Translations under genes and position numbers: made by a program
In this document: in pieces, positions 6,935 to 14,803 of the stretch
Numbering within the stretch: position 1 is the first letter of the stretch
Layout of the letters: every line of letters begins with the position of its first letter
Assembly (NCBI GenBank): GCA_016786765.1
Contig: JAEUUZ010000052.1
Coordinates: 1-43,816 of the forward strand
Direction of reading: 5' to 3'
Length of the DNA: 43,816 nucleotides
DNA from: Chitinophagales bacterium
GTDB taxonomy: Bacteria > Bacteroidota > Bacteroidia > Chitinophagales > LD1
The notes under the pieces: model-generated
Database searches by the model: none
Seen by the model: the letters and a program-made list of their open reading frames with translations, nothing else
Told to the model about the DNA's origin: nothing

Positions 6935-7894
6935 TTACAGTAACTCGTTGATGAGTTGATCTACACTCAAGCCTTCAGCTTCGGCTTTGTAGTTTTTGAA
7001 TACTCGATGGCGCAACACAGCTGTAGCAACAGCTTTCACATCTTCAATATCGGGCGAATATTTGCCTTTAGAGGCCGCATAACATTTAGCCCCTAACACT
7101 AAATATTGCGAAGCACGCGGACCGGCACCCCATGCAATAAAGCTGTTCACACGTGGCAGAGAACCTTCGCGATTGGGGCGGGTTTTATTGGTCAATTTCA
7201 CAGCATATTCCAACACGTTATCGGTGATAGGAATGCGCTTTATCAAATCTTGGAAATACTTAATTTCAGCAGATGTCATCTTTTTATCTAACGACACTTT
7301 TTTGCCTGAAGTAGTTGATTTTACTACATCAATTTCTTCGCTCACCGAAGGGTAATCTAAATTCAAACTAAACATAAAACGGTCGAGCTGTGCCTCCGGC
7401 AACGAATACGTTCCTTCTTGTTCAATTGGGTTTTGTGTAGCTAAAACAAAGAAAGGTGAAGGCAGTAAATGTTTTTGTCCGGCCACGGTAACACTGCGTT
7501 CCTGCATGGCTTCGAGCAATGCCGATTGTGTTTTAGGCGGTGTACGGTTAATCTCATCGGCCAATACAATATTGCTGAAAATGGGGCCGCGATTGAATTT
7601 GAAATTACGAGTCTCGTCTAACAATTCGGTTCCTAAAATATCAGACGGCATCAAATCGGGCGTAAACTGAATACGACTGAACGATAAATCTAACACCTCT
7701 GCAATGGTATGCACCGTAAGTGTTTTTGCCAATCCGGGTACACCAATCAACAACGAGTGACCATCGCAAAATATAGAAATAAGGAGCTTGGACACAATGT
7801 CTTCTTGCCCTACAATTACTTTTGCTATTTCTTTTTTGAGTTCGGCATATCGTTTCGCAAATGCGTCTAATCCTTCAACGTCTGATGTGTACAT
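6935..7894 (-). CDS. MoxR-family AAA+ ATPase
   Basis: 319 aa. Walker A GVPGLAKT at ~51-58, Walker B IVLADEIN at ~109-116, sensor region ATQNPIEQEGTYSLPEAQLDRF at ~152-173, all diagnostic of MoxR ATPases, which act as chaperone-like remodelers of partner proteins, often VWA-domain ones. ATG at 7894 gives the usual N-terminus. The DUF58 and VWA genes that often follow moxR are not here; instead a DUF4442 gene follows directly. The upstream neighbour (10 bp) is a periplasmic PPIase on the same strand, so the three genes may form an operon. Confidence 0.92.
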   Translation of the reverse strand: MYTSDVEGLDAFAKRYAELKKEIAKVIVGQEDIVSKLLISIFCDGHSLLIGVPGLAKTLTVHTIAEVLDLSFSRIQFTPDLMPSDILGTELLDETRNFKFNRGPIFSNIVLADEINRTPPKTQSALLEAMQERSVTVAGQKHLLPSPFFVLATQNPIEQEGTYSLPEAQLDRFMFSLNLDYPSVSEEIDVVKSTTSGKKVSLDKKMTSAEIKYFQDLIKRIPITDNVLEYAVKLTNKTRPNREGSLPRVNSFIAWGAGPRASQYLVLGAKCYAASKGKYSPDIEDVKAVATAVLRHRVFKNYKAEAEGLSVDQLINELL

Positions 7895-7904
7895 GCGTTT
7901 CGTT

Positions 7905-9275
7905 TTATTTAGTTTCTTTAGTCCACTTCTCCAACACAGCGCAATCTTTCATTGATTCGTCTATTTTAAAGAAGGTGTTTCCTTTGTGCAATTCAATCCA
8001 TTTATCCATTTCTTGTTGTTGCTTTTCCGACTTAGCGGCTAGCTGAATTTTAGCATAATCGCGCTCCAAGCTGGCTTTGTGGGCCGGAGTTTCCGATTTC
8101 AAGAAAATAATGCGATATCCTTTTTTCATTTCGCCTGTTCGCTCTTGCATAGAGAAATTTAAAACATCGGAATATTGTCCCACTTTCATTTGATCGAGCG
8201 TGAAAATTAAATTTCCTTCAATATCTGCTTTTTCGAAATAAGGGGCACCGGTTTTAGGATTCAACATCATACCACCAACACTTTTGCTGGCTTCGTCTTC
8301 CGAAAAATTTTTAACGGCCTCACGGAATGTTAACGAATCTACTTTCAGTTGGTGGGCAATACTATCCATTATTTCTTCCACTCGCAACACATCGCCATTG
8401 GTAATTTTAGGCTTAATCAAAATATGGCGAAGCTTCAATTTATCGCCTCGCTTTTCATCTAATCGGATCAAATGAAAGCCAAAAGGTGTTTCTACAATTT
8501 CGCTCATTTGGCCTTCGTTCAATTTGTAGGCAGCGGCTTCAAAATCCGGCACTAATTCGCCCCGCTCAATAACCCCCAAATTCCCACCATCGCTGGCAGA
8601 GCCCGGATCATCAGAATACAAAATGGCTTGCAACGAAAAGTCGGCACCGGCTTCAATTTCCTTTTTGATACGCAGTAACTTTTCTTTCGATAAGGCTTTC
8701 TGCTCATCATTCACTTTCGGGAACATCACTATTTGTCCGATTTCTACTTCTTCGTTGAATAAAGGAATACTGTCTTTGGGAATGCGATTGAAATAATCTT
8801 TTACTTCTTTGGGCGACACTTTCAACCCTGCAAATACTTTACCACGCACACGATCGGACAGCAATTGATTTTTTACATCTTCTGTAAATTCATCTTTCAA
8901 CTCGGCTGTAGATTTTCCGTAATAGGCTTCCAATTTTTCTTTTGAACCAAAAAGCGAGGTAAAGTATTTTACCCGTCTGTCGAGTTCAGCAATAATTTCT
9001 TCTTCTTGCACCACAACCGAATCGAGCGCACCTTGGGCCAAAAACAATTTTTCGAGCAAGAGGTTATCGAGTATAGTGCATTTGATATCGGGCGAAAGCA
9101 CTTTCTCGGTTTGTTTACTCTGCTCTTGGAGAAAAGCAATTTCAACATCCGATTGGAGGATAATATTTTCACCTACGGTAGCAATAATTCTATCGGCAAG
9201 TTCTTTCTGTTGTGCTGCGCCTAATTTGGCCAACACCAGAAAAATGAGTACAAAAAACGTTCTTTTGAAGTGCAT
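7905..9275 (-). CDS. SurA-like periplasmic peptidyl-prolyl isomerase
   Basis: ATG at 9275 chosen (456 aa) because it directly begins a signal peptide (MHFKRTFFVLIFLVLAKLGA, cleavage near AQQ); an upstream start at 9335 would add a charged leader. Residues ~25-165 are a SurA-N-like helical chaperone region (ADRIIATVGENIILQSDVE). Two parvulin (PpiC) domains follow at ~175-275 (with GSASDGGNLGVIERGELVP and FGFHLIRL) and ~282-395 (LKLRHILIKPK). The known role is folding and escort of outer-membrane proteins in the periplasm. It lies just upstream of moxR. Confidence 0.9.
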   Translation of the reverse strand: MHFKRTFFVLIFLVLAKLGAAQQKELADRIIATVGENIILQSDVEIAFLQEQSKQTEKVLSPDIKCTILDNLLLEKLFLAQGALDSVVVQEEEIIAELDRRVKYFTSLFGSKEKLEAYYGKSTAELKDEFTEDVKNQLLSDRVRGKVFAGLKVSPKEVKDYFNRIPKDSIPLFNEEVEIGQIVMFPKVNDEQKALSKEKLLRIKKEIEAGADFSLQAILYSDDPGSASDGGNLGVIERGELVPDFEAAAYKLNEGQMSEIVETPFGFHLIRLDEKRGDKLKLRHILIKPKITNGDVLRVEEIMDSIAHQLKVDSLTFREAVKNFSEDEASKSVGGMMLNPKTGAPYFEKADIEGNLIFTLDQMKVGQYSDVLNFSMQERTGEMKKGYRIIFLKSETPAHKASLERDYAKIQLAAKSEKQQQEMDKWIELHKGNTFFKIDESMKDCAVLEKWTKETK

Positions 9276-9423
9276 TGAGTTAAAATGTGCCGAAAAATAA
9301 AAATATTCCCTTTCCCTATACCATAATAATAGCACAATAAATGTGAAAGGAGAAAATAAGCTATTGTTTTACATTAGAGTGTTCCATTTAATTAAAAGAA
9401 CAGTAGAAATAGACGTCTGTTTT

Positions 9424-9455
9424 TTTGACAAAAAGTAGATAATGGCTTAGGTTTG
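9424..9455 (+). promoter_or_regulatory. Bacteroidota-type promoter for the cupin_8 gene
   Basis: TTTG at 9424-9427 and TAGGTTTG at 9448-9455 with a 20-nt spacer fit the Bacteroidota -33/-7 pattern. The start codon is 45 bp further on. Confidence 0.65.
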
Positions 9456-9499
9456 GTTCGAAAACCACGAACCAATATTGTTTATCCAATTGAAGATGA

Positions 9500-10348
9500 A
9501 TGAAGTTACACGAAGTTGAGCGCAGATCGAACCTGAGTAACGAAGAATTTCGCGAGGAATATCTGAAGAAAGGAAAGCCTGTGGTATTCACCGATTTGAC
9601 CAAAGATTGGCCGGCCCTACAAAAATGGAGTGCTGCCTTTTTCAAAGAAAACTATGGGCATTTACAGGTACCGGTGTATAGCAGCAATTATTCGAAGCCG
9701 GGCAAGGGGTATATGTCGCACGACAAACAAATGAATTTCAAAGAGTTTTTGGAAGTCACCGAAAAAGGGAATACCGATTTGCGATTGTTCTTGTATGATA
9801 TTTTTTCACCTGCTCCCGAGTTGAGAAATGATATACGGTTCAACGGACCACTGGCTAAAACAATTAAACGTTTCCCGTTTTGCTTTTTTGGCGGTGAAGG
9901 GGCGGAAGTAACACTGCATTACGATATCGATTGCGCGAATGTTTTCCTATCGCAGTTTGTGGGCAATAAACGTGTGATTTTATTTCCGCCATCCGAATCG
10001 AAAAAAATATACCACCATCCATTTACCGTAAAAAGTTTAATTGATCCGGTGCATCCCAATTACGAGAAGTTCCCGGCATTAAAGCATGTGGAGGGTTACG
10101 AAACCATTTTGAGACACGGTGAAACGATTTTTATGCCATCGCGCTATTGGCATTATATGGAATATCTTGATTTTAGTTTTGGATTAGCCTTGCGCTCGCA
10201 AAACGGCATACATACCCACATTCGAGGTGGCTTTAATTTGGCGGCACACTTTTTACTCGACAAAGGATTCAACTTTGCCGTGGGCAACAAATGGCACGAT
10301 TGGAAGGAAAGAAAGGCTTTTGAGAACGCTAAGCCTTTCGAAGTATAA
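9500..10348 (+). CDS. cupin_8 / JmjC-like Fe(II)/2-oxoglutarate oxygenase
   Basis: 282 aa. The N-terminal region has GKPVVFTDLTKDWPALQKW, typical of cupin_8 proteins. The iron site is visible as His140-Tyr-Asp142 (LHYDID) with the distal His218 (PSRYWHYME); Lys158 in NKRVILFPP is the likely 2-oxoglutarate contact. Relatives hydroxylate amino-acid side chains on proteins, but the target here is unknown. No signal peptide. It is a single gene transcribed toward the LRR gene, with a good promoter upstream. ATG at 9500 fits the family start; an overlapping ATG at 9496 is in a frame that stops at once. Confidence 0.85.
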   Translation: MKLHEVERRSNLSNEEFREEYLKKGKPVVFTDLTKDWPALQKWSAAFFKENYGHLQVPVYSSNYSKPGKGYMSHDKQMNFKEFLEVTEKGNTDLRLFLYDIFSPAPELRNDIRFNGPLAKTIKRFPFCFFGGEGAEVTLHYDIDCANVFLSQFVGNKRVILFPPSESKKIYHHPFTVKSLIDPVHPNYEKFPALKHVEGYETILRHGETIFMPSRYWHYMEYLDFSFGLALRSQNGIHTHIRGGFNLAAHFLLDKGFNFAVGNKWHDWKERKAFENAKPFEV

Positions 10349-10349
10349 C

Positions 10350-11177
10350 TTACATCAACACCGAACAAGACAGCGGAATAGTTCCTTTTTCTTGCAGCAG
10401 CTTCACATTCAACTTGGTGTTTTTCACATTGAAAAATTTCAACGCTACCAAAGAAGGCATGGCCGTCAATAATTTATTGTAGCTACAATCCAACACCTCA
10501 AGGGCTGTGAGCCCCGACAAATCAGCCTGCAACACTTTAAACTCGTTATAGCTGATGTCCATGTTCTCTAATTTTTTCAGCTTCGAAAATGATTTTGGGA
10601 AAGCCGATAAAAAATTTCTGGCGAGGTTAATTTTTTTGAGACCGGCAATTTTATCGATGCCCTCAGGTATCGTGCGAATAGCATTATAGCTCAAATCGAG
10701 TTCCGCTAACTTGGTTAAGTTGAGCAGTTCAACAGGAAAAATAGAAGCCTTATTGGCTGAAAAGCCCAGCACCACAAGATTAGTAAGCGTGGTTACTTTT
10801 TTCAATTCCTCATTAGGCTTAAGGAAAGGATTATTGTCGGTTTTTAAATTGAGCAAAGTGGTCATGGTATTGATATTGCCTAAAGAGCGCAATTGATTGT
10901 TCGTGAGAAACAAAATCTTCAACTTTTTGAATTTGCCGAGCACAGCCGGAAATTCAGATAAGTCGTTACCGGTTAAGTCGATTTTTTCGAGATTCATGCA
11001 CATGGCCAATTCATCGGGAAGGGCTTTCAGGCCTTGTCCGCGCAAATCCAAAATCCTCACTACTTCCGGTTTGCGTAGCGCATCTTCAATGGATTTAAAT
11101 GTTTTAGGGGCTTGAGCAAGGGCAGTAAACACAGTCATACATATCAACACAACAGAAGCAATCGATTTCATTCCCAT
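10350..11177 (-). CDS. exported leucine-rich repeat protein
   Basis: 275 aa. Signal peptide at residues ~3-22 (MKSIASVVLICMTVFTALAQ); the true start may be the ATG at 11171, two codons later. From residue ~40 on there are about eight LRRs of ~23 residues with the LxxLxxLDLSxNxL pattern (e.g. LAELDLSYNAIRTIPEGI). Such LRR solenoids bind proteins; the partner is unknown. It ends 2 bp from the convergent cupin_8 gene. A longer LRR gene of the same style is at 41510-43159, but the two are not adjacent. Confidence 0.82.
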   Translation of the reverse strand: MGMKSIASVVLICMTVFTALAQAPKTFKSIEDALRKPEVVRILDLRGQGLKALPDELAMCMNLEKIDLTGNDLSEFPAVLGKFKKLKILFLTNNQLRSLGNINTMTTLLNLKTDNNPFLKPNEELKKVTTLTNLVVLGFSANKASIFPVELLNLTKLAELDLSYNAIRTIPEGIDKIAGLKKINLARNFLSAFPKSFSKLKKLENMDISYNEFKVLQADLSGLTALEVLDCSYNKLLTAMPSLVALKFFNVKNTKLNVKLLQEKGTIPLSCSVLM

Positions 11178-11239
11178 AATTTTGCATAAAGCAACAAAAA
11201 TTCGTCAAATGATATTACAAAAATTTAATGGCACCTATG

Positions 11240-11333
11240 TCGCGTTCCGCTATGCAGCGGAACCGGGCTGTACGCTTCAATCTTTACCTCGAAGACTCGG
11301 TAAAGGATTTCCGCTGCCATCCCTCGCGAGGGC
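11240..11333. repeat. composite repeat, family C, inverted copy
   Basis: Read on the - strand it is the GCGAGGGATGGCAGCGGAAATCC type. It contains a perfect GTTCCGCT-atgc-AGCGGAAC hairpin and a CTTTACC/GGTAAAG stem. It fills most of the 210-bp gap between the LRR gene and the gene at 11388. Confidence 0.75.
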
Positions 11334-11387
11334 ATTGTGCATTATATGAATGTGTCGTTTTGATTTTTGCTTGATTTTTTGAAGACG

Positions 11388-12041
11388 TTATAACAATCCT
11401 TCTGGAATATTATCTGGAATAATAAAATTGATATCCATACTTACAACAAGCTTGCAATCTTTAATAAACACTTCCATTATATTGATTCCATTGACTATAC
11501 TTTCTTCTTGCTTTCTATCCCTATTATCAAGCAATGAATTACAATTATATGTTAGTTTGTTACCAAACAATTTTAGATTCTTATAAATTGAATTAGAATT
11601 CATTACAGATACAATATGTGATCTTTTTATACTATTCCAATCTAAATAAGAAATCAAGTTAATGGAATCGGTAAAATCTATTAAATATAGATTACCATTA
11701 TAAACAACTGCTGGATAAGATTCTACATAAAAAGCACTAGATTTAACCAATACTTCCGAATGGTATTCATCAAACATTAGACTAAATGAAGATTTATTTA
11801 ATCCAATTTGTCTACTACGAGCTCGATTACTCAAAAACACAAGATAATTTATAATTAAAGCCATGCAAAAAGAGACAAAAAACATTGCCACTAAGATGAG
11901 AAATGGAATAAAAAGGAATTCACCATTATAATACCAAGTCATAAATAATAAGAGCACAACAATTCCAAAAAAAATTAAACCAAAAGCCTTAGTTAATTTT
12001 TTTATTTCAGAATAGTTAAAACGTATGAAATCCATTATCAT
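11388..12041 (-). CDS. hypothetical membrane protein, two N-terminal TM segments
   Basis: 217 aa; start at 12041 or two codons later at 12035. Residues ~18-40 and ~44-70 are hydrophobic transmembrane segments separated by a short loop, followed by a ~145-residue soluble part with SFSLMFDEYHSEVLVKSSAFYVESYPAVVYNGNLYLI. The layout of two TM helices then a PH-like beta region recalls YcxB-like proteins, but I cannot confirm that. It lies alone between repeat elements, is AT-rich compared with core genes, and has no clear partner. Confidence 0.55.
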   Translation of the reverse strand: MIMDFIRFNYSEIKKLTKAFGLIFFGIVVLLLFMTWYYNGEFLFIPFLILVAMFFVSFCMALIINYLVFLSNRARSRQIGLNKSSFSLMFDEYHSEVLVKSSAFYVESYPAVVYNGNLYLIDFTDSINLISYLDWNSIKRSHIVSVMNSNSIYKNLKLFGNKLTYNCNSLLDNRDRKQEESIVNGINIMEVFIKDCKLVVSMDINFIIPDNIPEGLL

Positions 12042-12070
12042 ATATCAATCGAATTTAAGTGGTTCCAAAC

Positions 12071-12116
12071 TGGCGCAAGAATGCAGTGCTGGTCTTCGGT
12101 TGGGGTTCTTGTGCCA
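12071..12116. repeat. hairpin repeat, family A
   Basis: TGGCGCAAGAA...TTCTTGTGCCA arms around a ~24-nt middle. Confidence 0.75.
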
Positions 12117-12215
12117 AGTATTTCAATCATAAATCATTCCATGCATTTTTGCATCAGCTAGTGAAATATACCGAAGTAATTTTGAAAAACAATTGTACTT
12201 GTTAAGCACAATTTT

Positions 12216-12306
12216 GCGAGAGGGGGTGCAGTGGAAATCCTCAACAGCTGCTTAGCGGTTGAGATTGCAACGAAACACCCGGCCCGCTTCTTAGCGGAGC
12301 TCGCCC
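12216..12306. repeat. composite repeat, family C
   Basis: GCGAGAGGGGGTGCAGTGG start, CTCAAC/GTTGAG stem around GCTTAGCG, and a closing CCCGGCCCGCTTCTTAGCGG segment. Confidence 0.7.
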
Positions 12307-12410
12307 ACATCTAACCACAAGTAACTATTTTCTGTGAATATTGTTTGACAACCCATACGAAAGCTTCGACTAGTAAAGGGATGTGCAATACAAACTATTT
12401 CATTTCTCCT

Positions 12411-12436
12411 TTGGTTGGTGTTCCGCCACCAACCAA
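12411..12436. repeat. perfect 10-bp hairpin TTGGTTGGTG/CACCAACCAA
   Basis: Loop TTCCGC. An identical copy is at 13391-13416 and an inverted shorter copy at 6131-6148. Confidence 0.8.
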
Positions 12437-12561
12437 AACTAAGCATTACTATTGATGAAGTTAAAAACTTCATTTATTTAGAATCACAAGTTACTCTTCG
12501 CTAAACTTGCGATAGCTGTGAACTTAGCTGCATTCTTGCGGCAGATAGAGTTATATATCTA

Positions 12562-13086
12562 TTAATTTATAGGAATCATTATTACACTACTTTTTAAAAA
12601 CCATTCCATTTCGTGATTAATCAATTCTTGTAATTTCTCCTTAGTACTATCTTCTTTCTTAAGGCTATAATATCTATCGTTAATGTATAATCTTTGAAAG
12701 TTTGCAGGAATTATAAATAAAACACGAACAGAATATGTTCTTCTAGGTCTAATGAGTGTATAATATGCAAATGGGTTATAATCATTAGTATAATATTTAA
12801 TATCGCCCTCATTAATTTTTTGTAATTGATAATATGTTAACTGATGTAAATCAAGAATGCTATCAGAAAACAATAGACTTTTTTGCAAAACAAAAGTATC
12901 TACCAAATCATCCTCATTACCTAAATCGTTATTATTAACAAGAATATTTTTGGAAAAGGATTTGTTTTTTTTCTGAATATCAACAAAGATATGGGTCGAG
13001 TCCAATCTGCGAATAGAATAACTGACTACATATTTTTTTTGTTTATCCTCTTTAACAACATTTTGACTAAATACACAGTTACTCAT
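12562..13086 (-). CDS. hypothetical exported protein with damaged start
   Basis: 174 aa from the only in-frame ATG (13086). Its first residues, MSNCVFSQN, look like the end of a signal peptide rather than a start. The frame stays open upstream and reads KYYFIVFFI just before that ATG, completing a normal signal peptide, but there is no ATG, GTG or TTG there: the sequence runs into the composite repeat whose edge is at ~13115. The simplest reading is that repeat insertion removed the original start codon. The mature part is polar with no recognised domain. It may still be expressed from the internal ATG, but export would then be doubtful. Confidence 0.5.
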   Translation of the reverse strand: MSNCVFSQNVVKEDKQKKYVVSYSIRRLDSTHIFVDIQKKNKSFSKNILVNNNDLGNEDDLVDTFVLQKSLLFSDSILDLHQLTYYQLQKINEGDIKYYTNDYNPFAYYTLIRPRRTYSVRVLFIIPANFQRLYINDRYYSLKKEDSTKEKLQELINHEMEWFLKSSVIMIPIN

Positions 13087-13121
13087 TATGAAAAAAACAA
13101 TAAAATAATATTTCCCAAAAC

Positions 13122-13167
13122 TGGCGCAAGAATGCAGCGCTGGTCTTCGGTTGGGGTTCTTGTGCCA
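13122..13167. repeat. hairpin repeat, family A
   Basis: TGGCGCAAGAA...TTCTTGTGCCA, nearly identical to 12071-12116. Confidence 0.75.
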
Positions 13168-13266
13168 AATACTTCAATCATAAATCATTCCATGCATTTT
13201 TGCATCAGCTAGTGAAATATACTGAAGTAATTTCGAAAAACAATTGTACTTGTTAAGCACAATTTT

Positions 13267-13358
13267 GCGAGAGGGGATGCAGTGGAAATCCTCAACAGCT
13301 GCTTAGCGGTTGAGATTGGAACGAAAGACCCGGTCCCGATTCCTAGAGGGGCTCGCCC
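13267..13358. repeat. composite repeat, family C
   Basis: GCGAGAGGGGATGCAGTGG start with CTCAAC/GTTGAG stem, matching 12216-12306. Confidence 0.7.
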
Positions 13359-13390
13359 AAATCAGTTATCTATATACAGGCGTTTCTCCT

Positions 13391-13416
13391 TTGGTTGGTG
13401 TTCCGCCACCAACCAA
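13391..13416. repeat. perfect 10-bp hairpin TTGGTTGGTG/CACCAACCAA
   Basis: Identical to 12411-12436. Confidence 0.8.
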
Positions 13417-13581
13417 AACTAAGCATTACTATTGATGAAGTTAAAAACTTCATTTATTTAGAATCACAAGTTAAGCTTCGCTATACTTGCGATAGTGGTG
13501 AAACCTATTTTACCCCATACTGGCGAAAGAATTCGTTCTAGTTGAAGACAGAACAACAACCAAGCAACATTGGAACAAAAT

Positions 13582-13617
13582 AAAAAAGGCTTCTAGATTT
13601 CTCTAAAAGCCTTTTTT
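13582..13617 (-). terminator. terminator of tRNA-Asn
   Basis: AAAAAAGGCTT and AAGCCTTTTTT arms around a short loop, immediately downstream of the tRNA on the - strand. Confidence 0.75.
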
Positions 13618-13622
13618 CGCTG

Positions 13623-13696
13623 CTCCCTCTCTTGGGCTCGAACCAAGGACCCCATGATTAACAGTCATGTGCTCTAACCAGCTGAGCTAAGAAGGA
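13623..13696 (-). tRNA. tRNA-Asn (GTT)
   Basis: 74 nt on the - strand. Acceptor TCCTTCT pairs with AGAGGGA (one T-G wobble), D-arm AGCTCAGCTGGTTAGAGC, anticodon loop CTGTTAA with anticodon GTT at 13660-13662, T-arm GGTTCGAGCC. The discriminator base is G and CA follows it. Confidence 0.95.
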
Positions 13697-13799
13697 ATTT
13701 ACCCTTTGAACGCCTATTCTTGACAGAATGTTTATTCTTTGGGAGTGCAATAATATAGTTTTGAAATAAAATACACAATATTTGCGCAAAATTTTTTTT

Positions 13800-14750
13800 A
13801 TGAGTCTATTAACCGTTGGAACGGTAGCCTTCGATGCCATCGAAACGCCTTTTGGAAAAACCGATAAGATTGTCGGTGGTGCAGCCACTTATATTGCTTG
13901 GTCTGCGTCTTATTTCTCGAAATTAATCAATATCGTATCGGTGATTGGTGACGATTTCGATATGAAAGAACTTGAATTGCTTAAAAACGAGAACGGAAGC
14001 AATAAAAACCGCGGAAAGGTAGATACAAGAGGTATCGACATTAAAGAAGGGAAAAAGTCGTTCTTCTGGAGTGGCAAGTACCACATGGATATGAATTCCC
14101 GCGATACATTAATTACCGATTTGAATGTGTTGATGGAATTCAACCCAATTGTGCCGGATGATTATCAATCGAGCGATATTTTGCTGTTGGGCAACATCGA
14201 TCCGGCTTTGCAAATTAAAGTAATGGAGCAATTGCAATCGCGTCCGAAATTAATTGTAATGGATACCATGAATTTCTGGATGGATATTGCTTGGGATAAT
14301 TTGATCAAAGCCATCAGTATGGTAGATGTATTGACCATCAACGATGCGGAGGCGCGTCAATTGTCGAAAGAACATTCGTTAGTAAAAGCAGCGAAGAAAA
14401 TCCTGAAAATGGGACCTAAGTTCCTTATCATCAAAAAAGGAGAGCATGGTGCCTTATTGTTCCACGACAACAACGTATTCTTCGCACCGGCATTGCCTTT
14501 GGAAGATGTGTTCGACCCAACCGGAGCAGGCGATACATTTGCCGGTGGCTTCTGCGGATTTTTGGATAAAACAAGAGACATCTCTTTCGATAACATGAAA
14601 CGTGCCATTATCTATGGTTCGGCAATGGCGTCTTTCTGTGTAGAAAAATTCGGAACGGAACGCTTGAAAGAATTATCGCACAAAGATATTGAGCAACGTG
14701 TACAAGACTTTATCGACTTAGTACAGTTCGATATTGAAATTGAAGATTAA
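13800..14750 (+). CDS. PfkB-family sugar/nucleoside kinase
   Basis: 316 aa from ATG at 13800 (MSLLTVGTVAFDAIETPFG); an upstream TTG at 13782 would add six odd residues. N-terminal substrate lid with IVGGAATYIAWSASYF and GDDF; C-terminal PfkB signature DPTGAGDTFAGGF at ~239-250 holds the catalytic Asp and anion hole. Phosphorylates a sugar or nucleoside with ATP in the cytoplasm; the substrate cannot be told from the sequence. It is monocistronic, convergent with the TPR gene, and shares a terminator hairpin with it. Confidence 0.88.
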   Translation: MSLLTVGTVAFDAIETPFGKTDKIVGGAATYIAWSASYFSKLINIVSVIGDDFDMKELELLKNENGSNKNRGKVDTRGIDIKEGKKSFFWSGKYHMDMNSRDTLITDLNVLMEFNPIVPDDYQSSDILLLGNIDPALQIKVMEQLQSRPKLIVMDTMNFWMDIAWDNLIKAISMVDVLTINDAEARQLSKEHSLVKAAKKILKMGPKFLIIKKGEHGALLFHDNNVFFAPALPLEDVFDPTGAGDTFAGGFCGFLDKTRDISFDNMKRAIIYGSAMASFCVEKFGTERLKELSHKDIEQRVQDFIDLVQFDIEIED

Positions 14751-14770
14751 ATAATTACTGCAAAATATTT

Positions 14771-14803
14771 AAGGGCTTTGTTGGAAACAGCAAAGCTCTT
14801 TTT
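14771..14803. terminator. shared terminator between convergent genes
   Basis: AGGGCTTTG...CAAAGCTCT stem with a GAAA loop followed by TTTTT, placed between the PfkB stop and the stop of the TPR gene. Confidence 0.65.

Larger units (their letters stand above)
12065..12519. repeat. long composite direct repeat, copy 1
   Basis: Shares order and near-identical sequence with 13115-13499: a family A hairpin, a ~95-bp conserved spacer, a family C element, a perfect TTGGTTGGTG hairpin (12411-12436), an ATGAAGT-taaaa-ACTTCAT hairpin and a CAAGTTA...ACTTGCGATAG end. This copy carries ~70 bp more between the family C element and the TTGGTTGGTG hairpin. Confidence 0.85.
12042..12561. other. 520-bp composite repeat region
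   Basis: No gene is supported. It is taken up by the long direct repeat copy 1 (12065-12519), followed by a half copy of family A (GCTGCATTCTTGCGGC near 12527-12542). Confidence 0.7.
13115..13499. repeat. long composite direct repeat, copy 2
   Basis: Same modules and orientation as 12065-12519, ~70 bp shorter. The two copies bracket the 174-aa hypothetical gene. Confidence 0.85.
13087..13622. other. 536-bp composite repeat region
   Basis: No gene is supported apart from a lost 5' end of the gene at 12562. It holds the long repeat copy 2 (13115-13499), a degenerate family A start (TACTGGCGAAAGAATTCG near 13510) and the tRNA terminator (13582-13617). Confidence 0.7.

Noticed and set aside
12065..13499. 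Regular hairpin repeats considered as a CRISPR array
   Set aside because: Modules differ in length and sequence, with no uniform repeat-spacer spacing and no cas gene.
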